Source: Manis javanica
Taxonomy: Eukaryota > Chordata > Mammalia > Pholidota > Manidae
DNA: 64,000 nt
Direction of reading: 5' to 3'
NCBI RefSeq assembly: GCF_040802235.1
Contig: NC_133157.1
Location: 33,249,501-33,313,500 of the forward strand
A model generated the notes under the pieces. The model was given only the letters and a program-made list of their open reading frames with translations. It did no database searches and was not told where the DNA came from. Both the position numbers and the translations under genes were made by a program. Within the stretch, counting starts at the first letter, position 1; every line of letters begins with the position of its first letter. Shown piece after piece: positions 39,201 to 52,132 of this stretch.

Positions 39201-42200
39201 TTACATCAAAATACGAAAAAAATTAAAAATAATTTACCCTTATCCCACAACCTACTTCTCAGATGACAATTCAAATAATATGTAAAATAAGGCTTACCAG
39301 GTAACTAGAAAATCCATCATTCATCCTCAAACACTCTTCATACAGGGGGCTATCTGCTGTGAATCCAGTGAGGCAGATCCAAAATGGCCTGTCAGCTTTT
39401 TTATTTGATCCATACAACCTCCGGATCTGTCCAGCCAGTCTACTTAATTCCTCAAAGAAATAAGAACTTAGGCTGACAACATGCACACTCGTTCTAAATT
39501 CATTATCGACAAATGGTTACCCAGTAAGTTCACTGACCACTACTCTGGGAAACTTCATGGACTAGATAGGCCCCATTCATGCCACGAGTGAGTATACACA
39601 TGGGTGTGCACATTCACCCCCATGGCATCACACCTTATAGGTCAAAGTGAAGATAATGATACTAGCCCAGAAATAGTGAGTTAATGTAGAAACTGAAAAG
39701 TCCCCCTCCTTCTGGACCTGATGTTATAGATCTAATATGATAAAATTGTTCTTTAGCTTTTATGTAAAATCTTACCATGTAATATTTACTATTTATTAAA
39801 AAGAGGTTAGATTACTACAAGACATTTTTATACTCCACCAGATAAATGTGGCACCTTTTCTCTAACTCCAGGAAATGTAATAGGATTGAAGTTTTAACTT
39901 TCCAACCTGATTCAAAGAGATCACCATTATAGAAAGGTAGTTTCATAATATGGCCTAATAGATTTAGTAGAAAAAAAAGCTTTGGGTTTGATTTAATCTG
40001 GTATCTCAGTTGTAGGAAATTCTTGGTTGACCTTTTCAAAGGATTATAGTTACAGGCTCCATATAAAAACCCCAGATTTTTAGTTTTCCTAATTTCTCTG
40101 AAAAGCATCAAACACTAGCACATACAACAGGGATGCTGGAAAACAGATTTGGTTTTGTGGTGTAAGTCCTAAATTTAAGTCCCAATACTGTGTGCTACCT
40201 TAACATCTGGTGAAGCCAGGTTCTTGAATGGCCCCTAATTGCAAGTTCCTCCCCCAGTTCTGCTCCCTTGGATAAGGTACCCTAGTTAAACATCCTTTCT
40301 ATCAGAGGGACCACACATAGTTCCTGCTTATCCCTGAGTAATGGGTTCTAGTTCCCTGCCAGCCCACAGAGTTATGCCAGCAAACAATTACATCTTCCTG
40401 TAGGAACTAGGGGGCACCCCACTCTCTTGATACTACAAAGCCTGCTTCCCATAGCTCCTGGCTTGTTCTGTTACCAAATACAACCCCACATGGTTCTGCA
40501 TGGCATGCAGTGTCATCCTGCCTCTGGACTGAGTTCATGTGACTAATAAACTGCTATTGATCTTGTCTGTTCAGTGTCAAGTATCTTATGTTTAGCCATC
40601 CCTAGAACCCTAGGGCAGAAATTCCTCTTTCACCAATAGGGTGAATGGGAGACAATTAAAACACATGCATTGCAGGAAGACCTCCCATCAGGTACTGACC
40701 CCACAATATGCAACTAGCCAAATACTCCTCTCCCCAGCAGAAGGCCAAAGATTTCATCTCTGGAAAACTGAACATGAAAGGGTCCACCTGTACTAGGGAC
40801 ACCATGGACACACAGATAAATGTGTTAGGTTCAAAACAGAAGATAAAGTAAAAATCTGTAAACTGAACCAGAGGATGTCTATTCTCTTCCTGATCCTTTA
40901 TAACAGCCATCTCAGAACTTAGTAGCCATGTGTGAAAACTAAACACTTCAGCTGGTTTACTACAGAATCACAGAAGCTGGAGCTGGTCATGCTCTTGGTG
41001 AAAGCATCCTTCTGGATGTCCCTCAGTGAGCAGGAGTTTGGAGTTTAGTGAATGTTCTACCTTCTTAGACATGTGGTGGGTCATACTCAGATCGATACAG
41101 AGTCTTGGTCCTGAGTGTTTGGCTTCCAAAAGTCTCTCCCTGGTTAAGGATCTCAGAAAACGTTTGCTGTGCTGGGGGCAGATGCCTAGAGTAGAAATAT
41201 CAGAAAGGAACAAAAGTGGGCAAACAGAGTAATAATATTCATCAAGAAACAAATCTCCTCAGCTAGGTGAGTGCTCTTTTCATATGAAGAGAAACCTGAA
41301 ATTTGTGCAAAGCATTCATTCACTACGTAATTTAGGTATCAGAGCACAGTGGTGAGGAGTGTAGACTCTGGAGCACACTGTTAGGTCTAATTAGAGTTTG
41401 TTCATTTATTACCTATATGATCTTGGGCATGTTATTTATTTATTTATTTTTGTAGTGCTTTTTTAAATTAAGGCATCATTGATATACAATCTTATGAAAG
41501 TTTCACATGAGCAACACCATTCAGCAATATTATCAATTCCCCCCACACACTCCACTGCAGTCACTGTCCATCAGTGTGGTAAGATGCTATAAAGTCATTA
41601 CTGTCTTCTCCATGCTGTACTGCCTTCCCCGTGACCTACCTATTTTATGTGTGCTGATTATAATGTTGGGCATGTTATTTTTCTCTGAGCCTTAGTCTCT
41701 TCACATGTAAAATGTGGATAATAAAAGTAACCACCACTTAGGGTTACCCATGTAAAATTCCTAGCTCTGAGTCTAGTACATGGCACTGAATAAATGTTAC
41801 CTATGGTTATCAGTCTTGCTGCTTCTGAGGATATAAACACATATGTGCACTGCCTGAAAGGCAGCCTTAAATTTTGCTTTCTTTGATGCTTTGATTCCCA
41901 ACAAAATAGGATAATAGGCCCTACCTCCCAGATGTTTGCTTTTACCCCAAAACAATATTCCTACTCTCCTAGGAACATGCTGGTACCAGTTTGCTAAGAA
42001 ATAACTATGATTATATCAGCAATATGACTTATTACCTGAATTTTCTACACGATTAGCTTTTCGTCTTTCTTTTTCTTGCTTTCTTTTGCTCTTCTTTGCT
42101 GCCACTATCTTTTCCCAGTGTCTCCGTTTTCTTTGGACATTTTTCTTATGTTATCCAGAAAACAAAATTGTTTGAGAACTTCATAAGCACCAAAAAGGAA

Positions 42201-42801
42201 AATGAATATTAAAAACAGTTACTTATTTTTTAAATTTAGATATGAAGTTAGGAGAGAAAAAGCATATTAGTTTAAAAAACAATAGACTAGATTGAGATTA
42301 GCAGAAGCAAAGCACCAGAAAACAGATGTGATGTGTCCTAGGTCACAGTAAATTTGTTAGGGATGAGGCCTAAAGCAGAGTTTAGATCTCCTGATCCTTC
42401 TGAGGTAAAATAAAAAATTCCTCTTGAACATTATTTACTTTTCTTATGACTAAAGGAACTGAAACCTTAAATCAGTTAGCAGGAAATTCATCCCTTGAGA
42501 TACACCAAGCTCTTTCCCAGTCTTTTTGTTAGCAGTATCTAACCTTAAAACAGGGGTCTCTGGGACACCCCATCATCTCAAAGCCCGTGATCGGGCAACT
42601 CACTGCACTTACCGAGCACCACATCGCACTGCCTGTGGGCATGGTCTCTCCCTCCTCCCGATGCTGGCATTCCACATCAATCTGTAGAAGCTGGAAGCTT
42701 TCAGAGATGCCATCTTCTCCTGTGTCCTCTACAATGACTTCTCGCTCCTGCAGCTCAGGGGACTCTGTTTTCCAAGCACTCCCTTCCAATTTCCAGTCCA
42801 T
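33250..42801 (-). CDS. TRMT10B: TRMT10B, tRNA (position-9) methyltransferase homolog, complete, eight coding exons
   Basis: Minus-strand coding exons in order: 42613-42801, 42036-42144, 41061-41185, 39298-39450, 38032-38110, 37337-37404, 33941-34064 and 33250-33356. All have GT-AG borders and compatible phases, and total 954 bases (317 residues; human 316). TRMT10B is a SPOUT-fold, SAM-dependent enzyme of the Trm10 family that methylates purine 9 of tRNA. It starts MDWKLEGS. Exon 2 is a lysine/arginine-rich segment (KSKRKQEKERRKANR), likely nuclear-targeting or RNA-binding. The catalytic domain runs from about residue 110: LCIDLSMTHHMSKKE, FWICLTGF, LVYLTPDSE, VYILGGLVDESIQK (with the family's conserved Asp) and TARLPIQEYM. 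It ends LQNSVK. No break seen. The short exons explain why single open frames cover it only in part. Confidence 0.95.
34065..37336 (-). other. TRMT10B: TRMT10B intron 6, about 3.3 kb
   Basis: AT-rich intronic sequence between the donor AAG|GTAAGT (37336) and the acceptor gatttacag| (34065). About 36,480-36,640 is very AT-rich with 'atatata'-type simple sequence. No further exon or confident interspersed repeat is seen. Confidence 0.5.
39128..39190. repeat. AT/GT-alternating simple repeat
   Basis: Alternating purine-pyrimidine sequence 'atatatacatatacacacacgtgtgtgcatatatgtgtg' in TRMT10B intron 4, which reads as an imperfect inverted repeat around acacgtgt. A low-complexity tract. Confidence 0.75.
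40150..40640 (+). mobile_element. Solo LTR-like sequence in TRMT10B intron 3
   Basis: About 480 bases have LTR character in plus orientation, with a 3' part reading 'gttctgcatggcatgcagtgtcatcctgcctctggactgagttcatgtgactaataaactgctattgatc'. This holds an AATAAA signal at about 40544-40549 and is followed by an R/U5-like 'gtctgttcagtgtcaagtatcttatg' and an end in ...ttcacca. Flanking target duplications were not identified and the 5' border is uncertain. The family is probably ERV1-like. Confidence 0.5.
41335..41820 (+). repeat. MIR element split by an L1 fragment
   Basis: The left part (to 41,437, 'gtgtagactctggagcaca...ttacctatatgatcttgggcatgttattt') and right part (from 41,666, 'ttgggcatgttatttttctctgagccttagtctcttcacatgtaaaatgtggataataaaag...ggcactgaataaatgttacctatgg') together make one near-complete plus-strand MIR. 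Confidence 0.85.
41438..41665 (-). mobile_element. 5'-truncated L1 3' end inserted in the MIR
   Basis: A 228-base antisense L1 3' end of the same general family as L1 copy 1 ('attaaggcatcattgatatacaatcttatgaaagtttcacatgagc'). It is flanked by an exact 15-base duplication of the MIR target, ttgggcatgttattt (41423-41437 and 41666-41680). It carries no ERV tail. Confidence 0.9.
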
Positions 42802-43904
42802 GTGCTTAGTCCTCTATCCTTTTTTACCCAGATTAGAAAAAGGCACAATTATGTGAGACAGTACATTAATTCACTTACAGAGGTATTTCCCTATATTCAA
42901 ATGACAAATGGTATTATTGTGTTATTGAAGGATAAGTGTGTAAAATACTAACACAGATTTTTTTAACTGAAAAAAGCGTATGTGTTTTCCAGAGAAATGA
43001 GTTAGCACAGAAACATTTCAGTAGTAAGGAAGCCAATGCTTTTAAGGAGACAAGCACAACTCCAGACACCTCCAAACAATCAGTCATGATTCACTGCCGC
43101 ACTGACATAGATAACCAAGTCGTTCACTGTGTTCTTTGAAATGTATGTATGAGGGTGGGACAGAATGGCAAAAGCCACCTCCCCCATTATGCTTATTTTC
43201 AAAACCATTCCTTTAGCAAACATTTAATGAGCACCTACTGTTTGCAAGATCCTGTACTAGAAACATCTTGAGAGGATGAAGAGCTAGACAAAAACATATG
43301 GTAGAGAGCGGCCCAAAACCAACAAAGAATTCTTCTAGGTTCTGGTGGTATATCAGAACTAATTTTTCCAAACTATGTATTCCCTCCCTCAACTCAGTTA
43401 AGTTTCAATGCTGTAGAAAGCCACAGTCACCAGTGGGAATGTTAAATGCCCACCAGAAGTGCTTAGGTAGAACAATATGGAGAACCACTGTTTCAGAACA
43501 CTAAATGAATGATGTTATTTCAAAGTGGTGCTCAAATCCCTGAGAGACATAAATCAGTGTCTGGTCTATGGCTACCTGTCACAAAGAATGGTATGACCAC
43601 CGTTCATGGCTGCTTGTGAGTCCAGTGTGCTGCCTGCCACCTGAGGAAAATCTTATCTTCAAAAAAGTAAATCTATGCAAAATGATCTTATGATTAAAAG
43701 GTCTATTTATAATGAAAAGTAGTGATCCTCACTCCAACTCTTGTTAACCAGGTGTTTTTACTTCTTCTGGTAATTAACCCTTAACCTCAAATCATAGGCT
43801 TACACCCATTACTTCTTGATTCAACTTTGAATTTTATCAACACCCTATAAAAATTAGAATTGAAATCACTTAAATTAACCCTTCTTATTCTAGTTACCTT
43901 GACC

Positions 43905-45530
43905 TTTAGATTTCCTGAGGTATAATTTACATACAGTAAAACGCAAAGATTCTTACAAGTATTACTCGGTAATGAGTGGGTGTGTGGCAAAATATTCAAT
44001 AAATTTTTGACAAATGTATAGGGCCTATGGTACCCACACTCCCATCAAAACATAGAACATTGCCATGACTCCAGAAAGTTACCTTCGTTCTACACTTTCC
44101 ATTTCAATCTCCATCCCACTGCACTGCCTGCCAAAAGCAACCATCGTTTTTTCTATAACGTAGATTAGATATGCCTATTATAAAAAATCATATAAATGCA
44201 GTGTGCACTCTTTTGAATTTGACATTCTCCTCTCAACATATTTTTGAGATTCATACTTGTTGCTTCACATGTCACTAATTTGTCCCTTTTATTGCTGAGC
44301 AGCATTCCACTGTATACCACAATTTGGTTATTTTCCTGTTGACAGACATTTAAGATTTTTCCAGTTTGAGGCTATTATGAATAAAGCTGCTATGAACATT
44401 CTCACTCAAGTGTTTTTGTGTATATATATATTTCCATATCTATTGGCTAAGTACCTAACAGTAGAATCACTGGGGCACAGGACAGGTATCTGTTTAACTC
44501 ATAAGAAACTGCCAGCAGTTTACTAAAGTAATTGTACCATTTCATAGGCTGTCAGTAAGTAGGAGAGTTCCAGATGTTCCACATCATCACCAACACTTGC
44601 TGTTGTTAGGGTTCTTAATCTTAGCCATCCTTGTGTAATGGGACTTCATTGTGTTTTAATTTGTATTTCTTTATTAATGATACCGAACACTTTTCATGCA
44701 ATTTATTGGTCATTCATAATATATTTTTGTGAGATTTCTGCTCAAGTCCTTGGCTAATTTTTATCTTTTTATTAATGAGCTATAGGTGTTTATCATATAT
44801 TCTGCAAATAAGTCCTTTTTTAGACATGCGTGTTGAGAATATTTTCCCCAAGTCTGTAGCTTGCCTATTCATTTACTTAACATTGCTTTTCATTCAGCAG
44901 AAATTAAAATTTTTGAACAAGTCTAACTTACTGATTTTTTTCTTTTCTAGTTAATGCTTTCTGTGTCCTCTAAAAATGCTTTTCGGTGTCTTTCTGTGTC
45001 TACCCTAAAGTCACAAAGGTAATCTCTGTTTCCTTCTGGAAGCTTTACAATTTTAGCTTTTACACGTCAGTCTGTATCTCAAATTCATTTATCTAAAGGA
45101 TAACAGTCTTGTCCTACCTATTGTCCAATGCCTAAAAACAATTTCTTCATATATTTTGCCCAGTTTTACAGTTTTTTGCTTTTGTGTTTTTACTGTAGGA
45201 AGGTAAGTCCAATACCCATTCCTCTCTCATAATTACCAGAAGTCATCTTTACTATTTTTAAGAATATTTCTAAACTTCTACTTCTCATTCAACAACCTTA
45301 AATAGTATTCTTTGATTCCTCAATATATTGGGCTGTGAACATAAATAGTCTTATGTTTCCTTCCATCTCCCTTCTTCCTTTAATTTTCCAACTTTGGTAA
45401 CCTTACTTTACATTACAAAAGCTTTCATTTTACAATGGTGAAGGCAGGTTTTACATTATGTCATGTCATCAAAATTAAGACTTCTGCACTTTGCCTATCC
45501 CATGCCTGTTTCTAAAATTTGTAAACCAAT
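43905..45530 (-). mobile_element. Old L1 fragment
   Basis: The antisense L1 3' UTR and ORF2 end are recognised by 'ctgaggtataatttacatacagtaaaacgc', 'attgctgagcagcattccactgtataccac', 'ggctattatgaataaagctgctatgaacattc' and 'cttttcatgcaatttattggtcattc'. It is strongly diverged and has no open frame. Confidence 0.8.
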
Positions 45531-47599
45531 AAAACCACATTTATAACTATAAATATTACCCACTGCAGAGACAGGTAGTGTGAGAATTACATTTTGTTCT
45601 CCAGTGTTTTGACTCCCATTCCGGTTCCTAGAAAACATTTCTAGTGTTGAGTTCACATTGCTTTTTTCTAGTACTCCATCAAATTCTCAAAATTAGACCA
45701 AATTTTAGTTCTGTTTTTAGTTTAGACATACTTAACAGGCTGTGGTAATGGAAAAATAGCAGTCTTTGTCATGCTTCCCAACTTGCTACTTGTCAGCAGT
45801 GGGACAACAGCCAAAGCTCTTAACTCTGCCATAGATTACCTCTATGAGACAGGATGATACTACCGCCCAGGACTGCTGCAGAAACTAGACATAATTCATT
45901 TACCCAAGATAGAACAAGTATGCATTGAATACTGGCTGTTCAAACTTCTCCAGTGTTGTTCTTTCAGTTTTTCAAAAAAATATAAAAGTCTTCTGAGCAG
46001 TTTTGGGTATTCATCATGCATCATATGAACATCTGACCACCAGATGTATTCCTGAAGATGGCCAAGTAAATCACATGCTAGCTTTTCAAAATTACAGATC
46101 TGAAATTTGTGTTCACTTGCCTGCCAAGCTAAAGTTTACTTTTGCTTAGAAATCCCTTTTTAAGTCAGTATAAATTTTAATATACTTATTTGTACCACTG
46201 ACTGTGTCACTATGAGTTTAAAGCATGAACAAATTTAATAGTATACATTTCTAGAGAAATAGGAAAATACCAAGTTATTCTTAAAAGTGCTGCATGTTCA
46301 CCTATGAGCAGCAATGTTCATTACAAATAACGTTTTTAACAAAAGACCTTCCTTTAGATGACTAAACAAACTTTGTTATGCCAACCATCAGTCATCTTCA
46401 TTTTTCTGCACTTAAGTATTTATAAAAGAACAAATGAAAACTTTAAGACAAACTGGTCCAATACCTAATAACTCCACTAGGGTAGAAAACAAACACCAAT
46501 CTGTTGAATGAATGCTAGTTTGTTAACAGCATATGATCTCCCTCCTCTGAATTCCACAGCATTTTGCATTCTTACCTGTGTTTGCTCATTCATTCAGTCA
46601 GTAAATACTCACTAGGTTCCTCCTTCTGTGCCAGACTCTTTTGGGGAATGACTGGGAGACAAGAATGTGGATGTCTCATTTGAGGAAGTCCGGCTGAGGA
46701 GAAAAGAGAGCAAGCATTAGAATGGCTACAGGGGTTTCAGAGTTCTCCACTGTTGTTTAGAAAACTGGAACCTCTATGCTCATCTTTTCTCTCCCACTAA
46801 ACTGAATTCCTTTGCAGGAAGGACTATGTACCTATATTTACCTAAACACTGAACAGCTCACAATTAAAACCTTGCCAACAGCAGCATTTGAATAAAGATT
46901 TGTTGAACTGAACTGAATTTTACCACCACCACCCCTCTTCCCTTCCTTCTTGTGCCCTTCCTTCTATCTCAGACCTCTCCAAACTCCTCTAGTCTCTAAG
47001 GATGTTTTCCGGACCAGAACTGGGGATACAGTGAGTTTGAAAATCAGACAAAGGCAACTCCAACCACTACCAGAAGAGTCTGTCAGGCACTAGCAGAGAT
47101 CACATCTTTTTCATCTTTGCATCTTTTGTGGCCAGCATAAGGCCTTGCACAGAATAGAAACTCAGTAAATATTGAATAGAAGCTTGCCACCTAGTGATCC
47201 TCAGAAAGCAAAGGTAAAGGTGGGCATCCAGAAGCAGAGATATATTTAATCTGTATGAGACATTAAGCCCAGGTTCAGCATTTTGCTTCTTCATTAAAAA
47301 AAAATGTTTCCTGAGCCTCTATTACAGGTCCTGGGGCCAGGTACTGGGGTTATTCAGTTAATTTTTCATTTAAGAAATATTTACTAAGCTCTTGACATGT
47401 TAAGGATTTGGGGATGATGTTTATTCTGCCTTCATGGGGCTCCAATTATCTGACTCAGCCTTGCATGATAGCTGGTCTGTTTCCCCTAGATTATAAACCC
47501 TTCTAGGGAAGAGGGGACGAGGAATTCACATGCACACACACCTCCCCTTACTCAGTATCGAGCCTCACAAAATAAAAGCATCCTATGTGTTTGGTAATC

Positions 47600-47990
47600 A
47601 TGCCACTCTTCGGCTTAGAACCATGAAGCATTCGCCATTTCACTTACAGTAAATAACCCAAATCCTTACAACAGCCTATACTGATCATTAAGGTCTACCT
47701 CCCCCAACAATTGTTCTCTTGACTGTCTAGCGGTCTACTATTCCTCAAACATACCAAGCAAGGCCTTTGCACTTGCTGTTCTCTCTTCCTCCAAAGCTCT
47801 TCCCCTAGATAATTAAAGGACTACCTTCCTAACTTCATTCAGATTTTCACTATCTAGCATGGCACGTATTATTTTTTTGTCTGAACTTCCCATTCCTATA
47901 ATGTAAGCAAGTGTTCTGTTTGCTTTGTTTACTACTATATCCTCTACGCCTAGAAGGTTTGGCATATAACAAACTCAATAAATCCTCCCC
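47600..47990 (+). repeat. L2 element, 3' part
   Basis: Plus-strand L2 3' end, in order: 'aaggtctacctcccccaacaattg', 'aggcctttgcacttgctgttctctcttcctccaaagctcttccc', 'cccattcctataatgtaagcaagtg', and 'cctagaaggtttggcatataacaaactcaataaat'. Diverged. Confidence 0.7.
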
Positions 47991-48159
47991 CGCACCCCTA
48001 GTTCTGAGGTGACAGAGGCCTCAGATCTTTTCTAACCCGTCCCACCTGATGAGCATACCCCTGGACACTAAGTGTGGGCAGCCTCTGTTTGCACATTTCC
48101 CAGTTTCTCATTCTGCTTTAGTCCACCGAAGCTGGCTCCACTTCTCTGGTACCTTCATC

Positions 48160-48500
48160 ACAAGAACACCTCGACGCCAGGCCCTACAGTACCCGCCTGG
48201 GCCCCGCCTGGCCCGCTGGCTGCGAGCCAGAGTGGAAGCAGGAAGGGACAGCAATAAGAAGGTAGATGACCCCAGGCCACACGACTGTTGAACGCCGCTC
48301 CTCTGGCGCCTTCTCCGCTCACGAACTAGGCTGCAATCCCAAGTCAGACCCCATAGCCCCTTTCCCGCCAGTCAACGACCCTCCAGCATACCTGGATCTT
48401 TCACCTCAAGCAGTGGCAGCTGCTCTCATCAGGCCCCGACTCTAGACTCACTTCCGGTTCCTGCCCCGCCCCATAGCATTGTGGGAATCGTAGTTCTCAG
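48160..48500 (-). promoter_or_regulatory. TRMT10B: TRMT10B promoter with ZNF143-type and ETS sites
   Basis: A GC/CpG-rich segment. The minus strand reads ACTACGATTCCCACAATGC at 48494-48476, a close match to the ZNF143/THAP11 site (ACTACAATTCCCAGCATGC as usually written). Next to it is an ETS core (CCGGAAGTG on the minus strand, near 48,451-48,459). Such pairs sit just upstream of start sites in many housekeeping promoters, which fits TRMT10B transcription leftwards. Confidence 0.7.
48392..48450 (-). other. TRMT10B: Probable non-coding first exon of TRMT10B
   Basis: On the minus strand a GC-rich leader ending ...gtgaaagatccag is followed by the donor |GTATGC (48391). It lies directly downstream of the ZNF143/ETS promoter motifs. 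There is no ATG-initiated frame continuing into the gene, so it would be 5' UTR. The upper boundary is a guess. Confidence 0.5.
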
Positions 48501-48529
48501 CCTGCCCCCTTCTCTGCAAGGACCAGAGC

Positions 48530-48720
48530 CAGCAGGCTTGGACTTCCACATCCGACCCTGCCACTAAGGAGCTGCTACCCGCTGGAAGTGTTACCGCACC
48601 TCTCTGAGCCTCAGTTCCCTGTCTGTTAGCTGGGAAGTATAATCCCAGCTCCTTCCCTACTCACAGAGTCGCTGAAGGTGGCCAGGAGCTTTGATGTCTG
48701 TGAAGGACTGAACATTGCAA
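48530..48720 (+). repeat. MIR element
   Basis: Plus-strand MIR: 'ctgccactaaggagctgctacccgctggaagtgttaccgcacctctctgagcctcagttccctgtctgttagctgggaagtataatcccagc'. Confidence 0.7.
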
Positions 48721-49549
48721 AACTGGGCTGAAACCAGACTTGACCCAGCTTGCAGCCTGGGCACCTTGTCCTGCCCTGGGTTTCCCCACTACCAGCAGGG
48801 CCCATGAGCTGACACAACCCCCCTCACCACTACCTGGCTGTCCAGACTCACAACAGAGTTATCTGGGCTTGAGCAGGTAACAGTGAGTCTAGCCTCTGCC
48901 CACTCTCCCTTTTCCATCTCACATCACATATCCACAGGGAAACTGAGGCTCAAGGACCTGAAACAACTTGCCTTAAGCCGTAGCCTGATAAAAACTATCA
49001 GCCACTCTTCATTTTATTCCTACAGTCCTAGGGGGCTCATCCTTTCAGAGAGATCCTAACATGAACAAGCCTGAAATAGCTCCTGCCCAAGAAACCACAG
49101 CCCTGCTGGATTCCTCCTCGGCCCCACAATGTTTCCTCCTCCAGACTTGTCTTCCATAGCTCCTCTAGCACCTCCCACTTGGCCCCAGTCCATGCTTCAA
49201 TCCATCCTTTACCTCCTACTGGAGCATTTTTAAATGCTAAAATGAAACATTCTTTTTCCCTCAAAAGGCTTTTTCTAAAACCAGCTCTAATGTGTCTTCT
49301 CTGCTCAGAGGCTGGCCCTGCCTTCCCACTCAGCAGGGCTTACAAGGTGGCTCAAATTGTCTTCAACAGTTCCCATCACACCTACCAGTTCCTATACACT
49401 TTGCACTCAGTGATACTGAAAACCTGTCTCCTCTTCCTACCACTGTTCTTTCATCACTTCACCTTTGAATGACTTCATGGCCACCTCCCCATAAGAAAGG
49501 CCTCCTAGCTGGTCTCACTGCCCACTCCCTACCCCCACTTCCCAGCCTC

Positions 49550-50040
49550 CACCCATTTGCCAAGTGACTATGTGTCACCCTACTCCAAACCTTCAGTGGC
49601 TTCATTGTTCTTGGATGTAAAATCTCACCTTTCTAAGACCTTTCACAGCTGCCCCTCCAACCTTATCATTTTCTCCAGCTTGCTGTGCTCTAGTTGCACC
49701 TGTGTTCTTGAATTGCTTCAAACACACTAAAGGCGTTTGGGGATCCTATTCCCTTTCCTCTCCCTTTTTCAAGATAAGAAGGCTGGCTCCTTCTTATCCT
49801 TTAGGCTTCAGCTTAAACATTTTCTCTTCAGGGAGGCCTTTACTGATCATCTGAGGTAAGAGTGGCTCCTCCTATCCCTATTTCTTCATTATCTTTATAT
49901 CATCTCTTGGTTAGTAATCTTTTTCTGCTTGTTTCTGTGTATTTCTTACTAATTATAAATTCCTGAAGGGAGTACATCTATCATGTTGATGGTTATATTC
50001 CCTGTGTTGCTGCATAGTAAATAGTTGTTGACAGAATAAG
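49550..50040 (+). repeat. L2 element, 3' part
   Basis: Plus-strand L2 order: 'ctccaaaccttcagtggcttcattg', 'cctttaggcttcagcttaaacattttctcttcagggaggcctttactgatcatc', 'taaattcctgaagggagtacatc', 'gctgcatagtaaatagttgttgacagaataagtgag'. Confidence 0.75.
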
Positions 50041-50191
50041 TGAGTGATTTCTTTCTCCTTTCTTGACACATCCAAAACTTACCTTCCTGTCTATCAAATC
50101 CAGGACACACAGTAGCTACTCAATAAATACATCTTGCCATATTAGTTCTAATTAATGCTGCCTCCTACAGGAAGCCATCCCTGATCACTAT

Positions 50192-50228
<37 letters not shown>
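50192..50228. repeat. (CA)n microsatellite
   Basis: An uninterrupted run of about 18 CA units. Confidence 0.95.
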
Positions 50229-50229
<1 letters not shown>

Positions 50230-52132
50230 CATATGACTTTCCTCCTTTGGGCTTTCATAGCACTTTATCTGTTCCCTTTGGTGGCCCTGAGCACACCATG
50301 CTTATCCCTTGGATCAGGAGCTTTTGCATATATGATTCTTTCCCAATTACTTACATCCATAATCCTGCATCAGGCATCACCTGGCGTGGGTGTACCATTA
50401 ATGTTCATTTGAATAAATGAACCAGCCAGTATTACAGTGAGTGGGAAAAGGAAGGAGGAATATAAATGTTCACTAGTTTCTTAGTCATTAAATAATTTAC
50501 CCTTGCTTTAGGTAATAGGTCATCCTAGTCTGCCTTCCTCATGTAGGGGGCTGTATATCTCAAAGAAACTGCTAAACAGGGCAACCCTTCCTGCATTTCA
50601 GCTTCTCAATAAGCATTGAGAGGCTTCCCAGAACTTCTGGCACTTGGTACTTCTCATGGGAACTGCAGGGCAAAATACCAGCTCCATGCAGTAGCAACTC
50701 AAGAAAGTTAATGGATTTGAAGGGAGAGGAAGCAAAACACAGAAACACACACTTGAGTGCCTGTGTTGGAGGCTTCACAGTCTTCCTTCTGCCATTCATG
50801 ATTATTTCTCACAATAATGCTGAGTGATATTATATAACAATCTCTAGTTTGGGGTGTTGTCATGTTGATAAGAAAATGTATTCAACTGTCTTATCTAAAT
50901 AAGGCATCTCTCACATGGTAGCCTTCACTAGATGAGACGAGTATTCAGATGGAGAAACAGGCCCATAATGCCTATAATGTCACTGCCAGGATTTAAGCCC
51001 TGATTGTAACTGTGAGCTCCCTCCCTAAATCTGTGAACATATAGTGTTCATATAAGTAAGTTGTGTAGCTCTTCATAGTTTTCTGCTGGTAAAAGTATTC
51101 AAGTCCTGTTTATCATATATTTTTAATTTTGGTATCCTATTGTTCCTATTTTTCATTGCCATGAAATCACTTCAGATCTGTGTTCAAGAGCCTTATTTAA
51201 ATTTTATTCAAAATATTCTGTGAAAAGAAATAGGCCTCTAAGGAAAATAAATCTTTCCCTAGGACAGGTACTGGTTAACTGGTTATTAATCAGCAAGTAA
51301 CTGGTAATAGGAGATGGGAAGTGTGTCTTTTGTTCTCTTCTCCCAAAGTATTGCTTTCCTTCTAACAGGTGAGAGCTTGGGTATGTGACTTAACACCCTC
51401 ATCTCTGGCTGTGCTTTTTCTGGGTGACACAGAAGAATTAAGGAGCCAGTGGAGAGGCAGCACTGAGACTACAAATGATCAGGGATGCCAAAGGGATAAA
51501 GAGACCACTTGAATGAACTCTAACACCCGAAAGTGAGTGTCTAAACCACCTTTGGCCTGAACAGAGAAGTCAAGGAAAAAAAGGCTTCCTAAGGATATCT
51601 CAAAATCAGTTTCCCTGGAGTATGAAAACAAAACACAGGTAAGGATTTTAGATTAGGAGAGGCATCCATAAAGTTTGGAGATTATCACTAACTTGTTTTG
51701 GCTATTCACTAGATTGAGCATTTGCTAGATTTCTACCCTGTAAAGCAGGCACTCTTCATACCCTCAGTTACAGGAGAAAACCAAAGCACTGAAAGCTTCA
51801 GTAGTTTCTCCATGGTCCCACCGAGATTAATTGGAATTAACTGGCTCAGCTGGGATTAGTGAGAATGATACTGGATATATTTCTCTTGCCCTAATATTAT
51901 TCCTAAAAAGACAAATCTAATTTGGGACTTTAATGTTTGCCTTTTTCTATATTTAAAATGGAGGTAGGATGCAGGATTCAGGGGTGCTGTCAATTTCAGA
52001 TAAATCACAGAACATACCTGGCTGTGGGTGGCTATGCAACTAAGGAACTTACTGTCACCTAGTGGCAACCTGTGCTTGTTGCAGAATACCAGGCCTCCAG
52101 GTGCAGATGCTGCACACCGAAACCAGCTGCTG

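Larger units (their letters stand above)
42802..48391 (-). other. TRMT10B: TRMT10B 5' intron, repeat-containing
   Basis: Sequence between the probable non-coding first exon and the exon with the start codon. An old L1 antisense fragment fills about 43,905-45,530, a MIR/L2-like piece lies near 43,200-43,265, an L2-like piece at 46,570-46,640, and L2 sequence at about 47,600-47,990. No coding exon is seen. The acceptor that starts the ATG exon is not certain. Confidence 0.45.
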
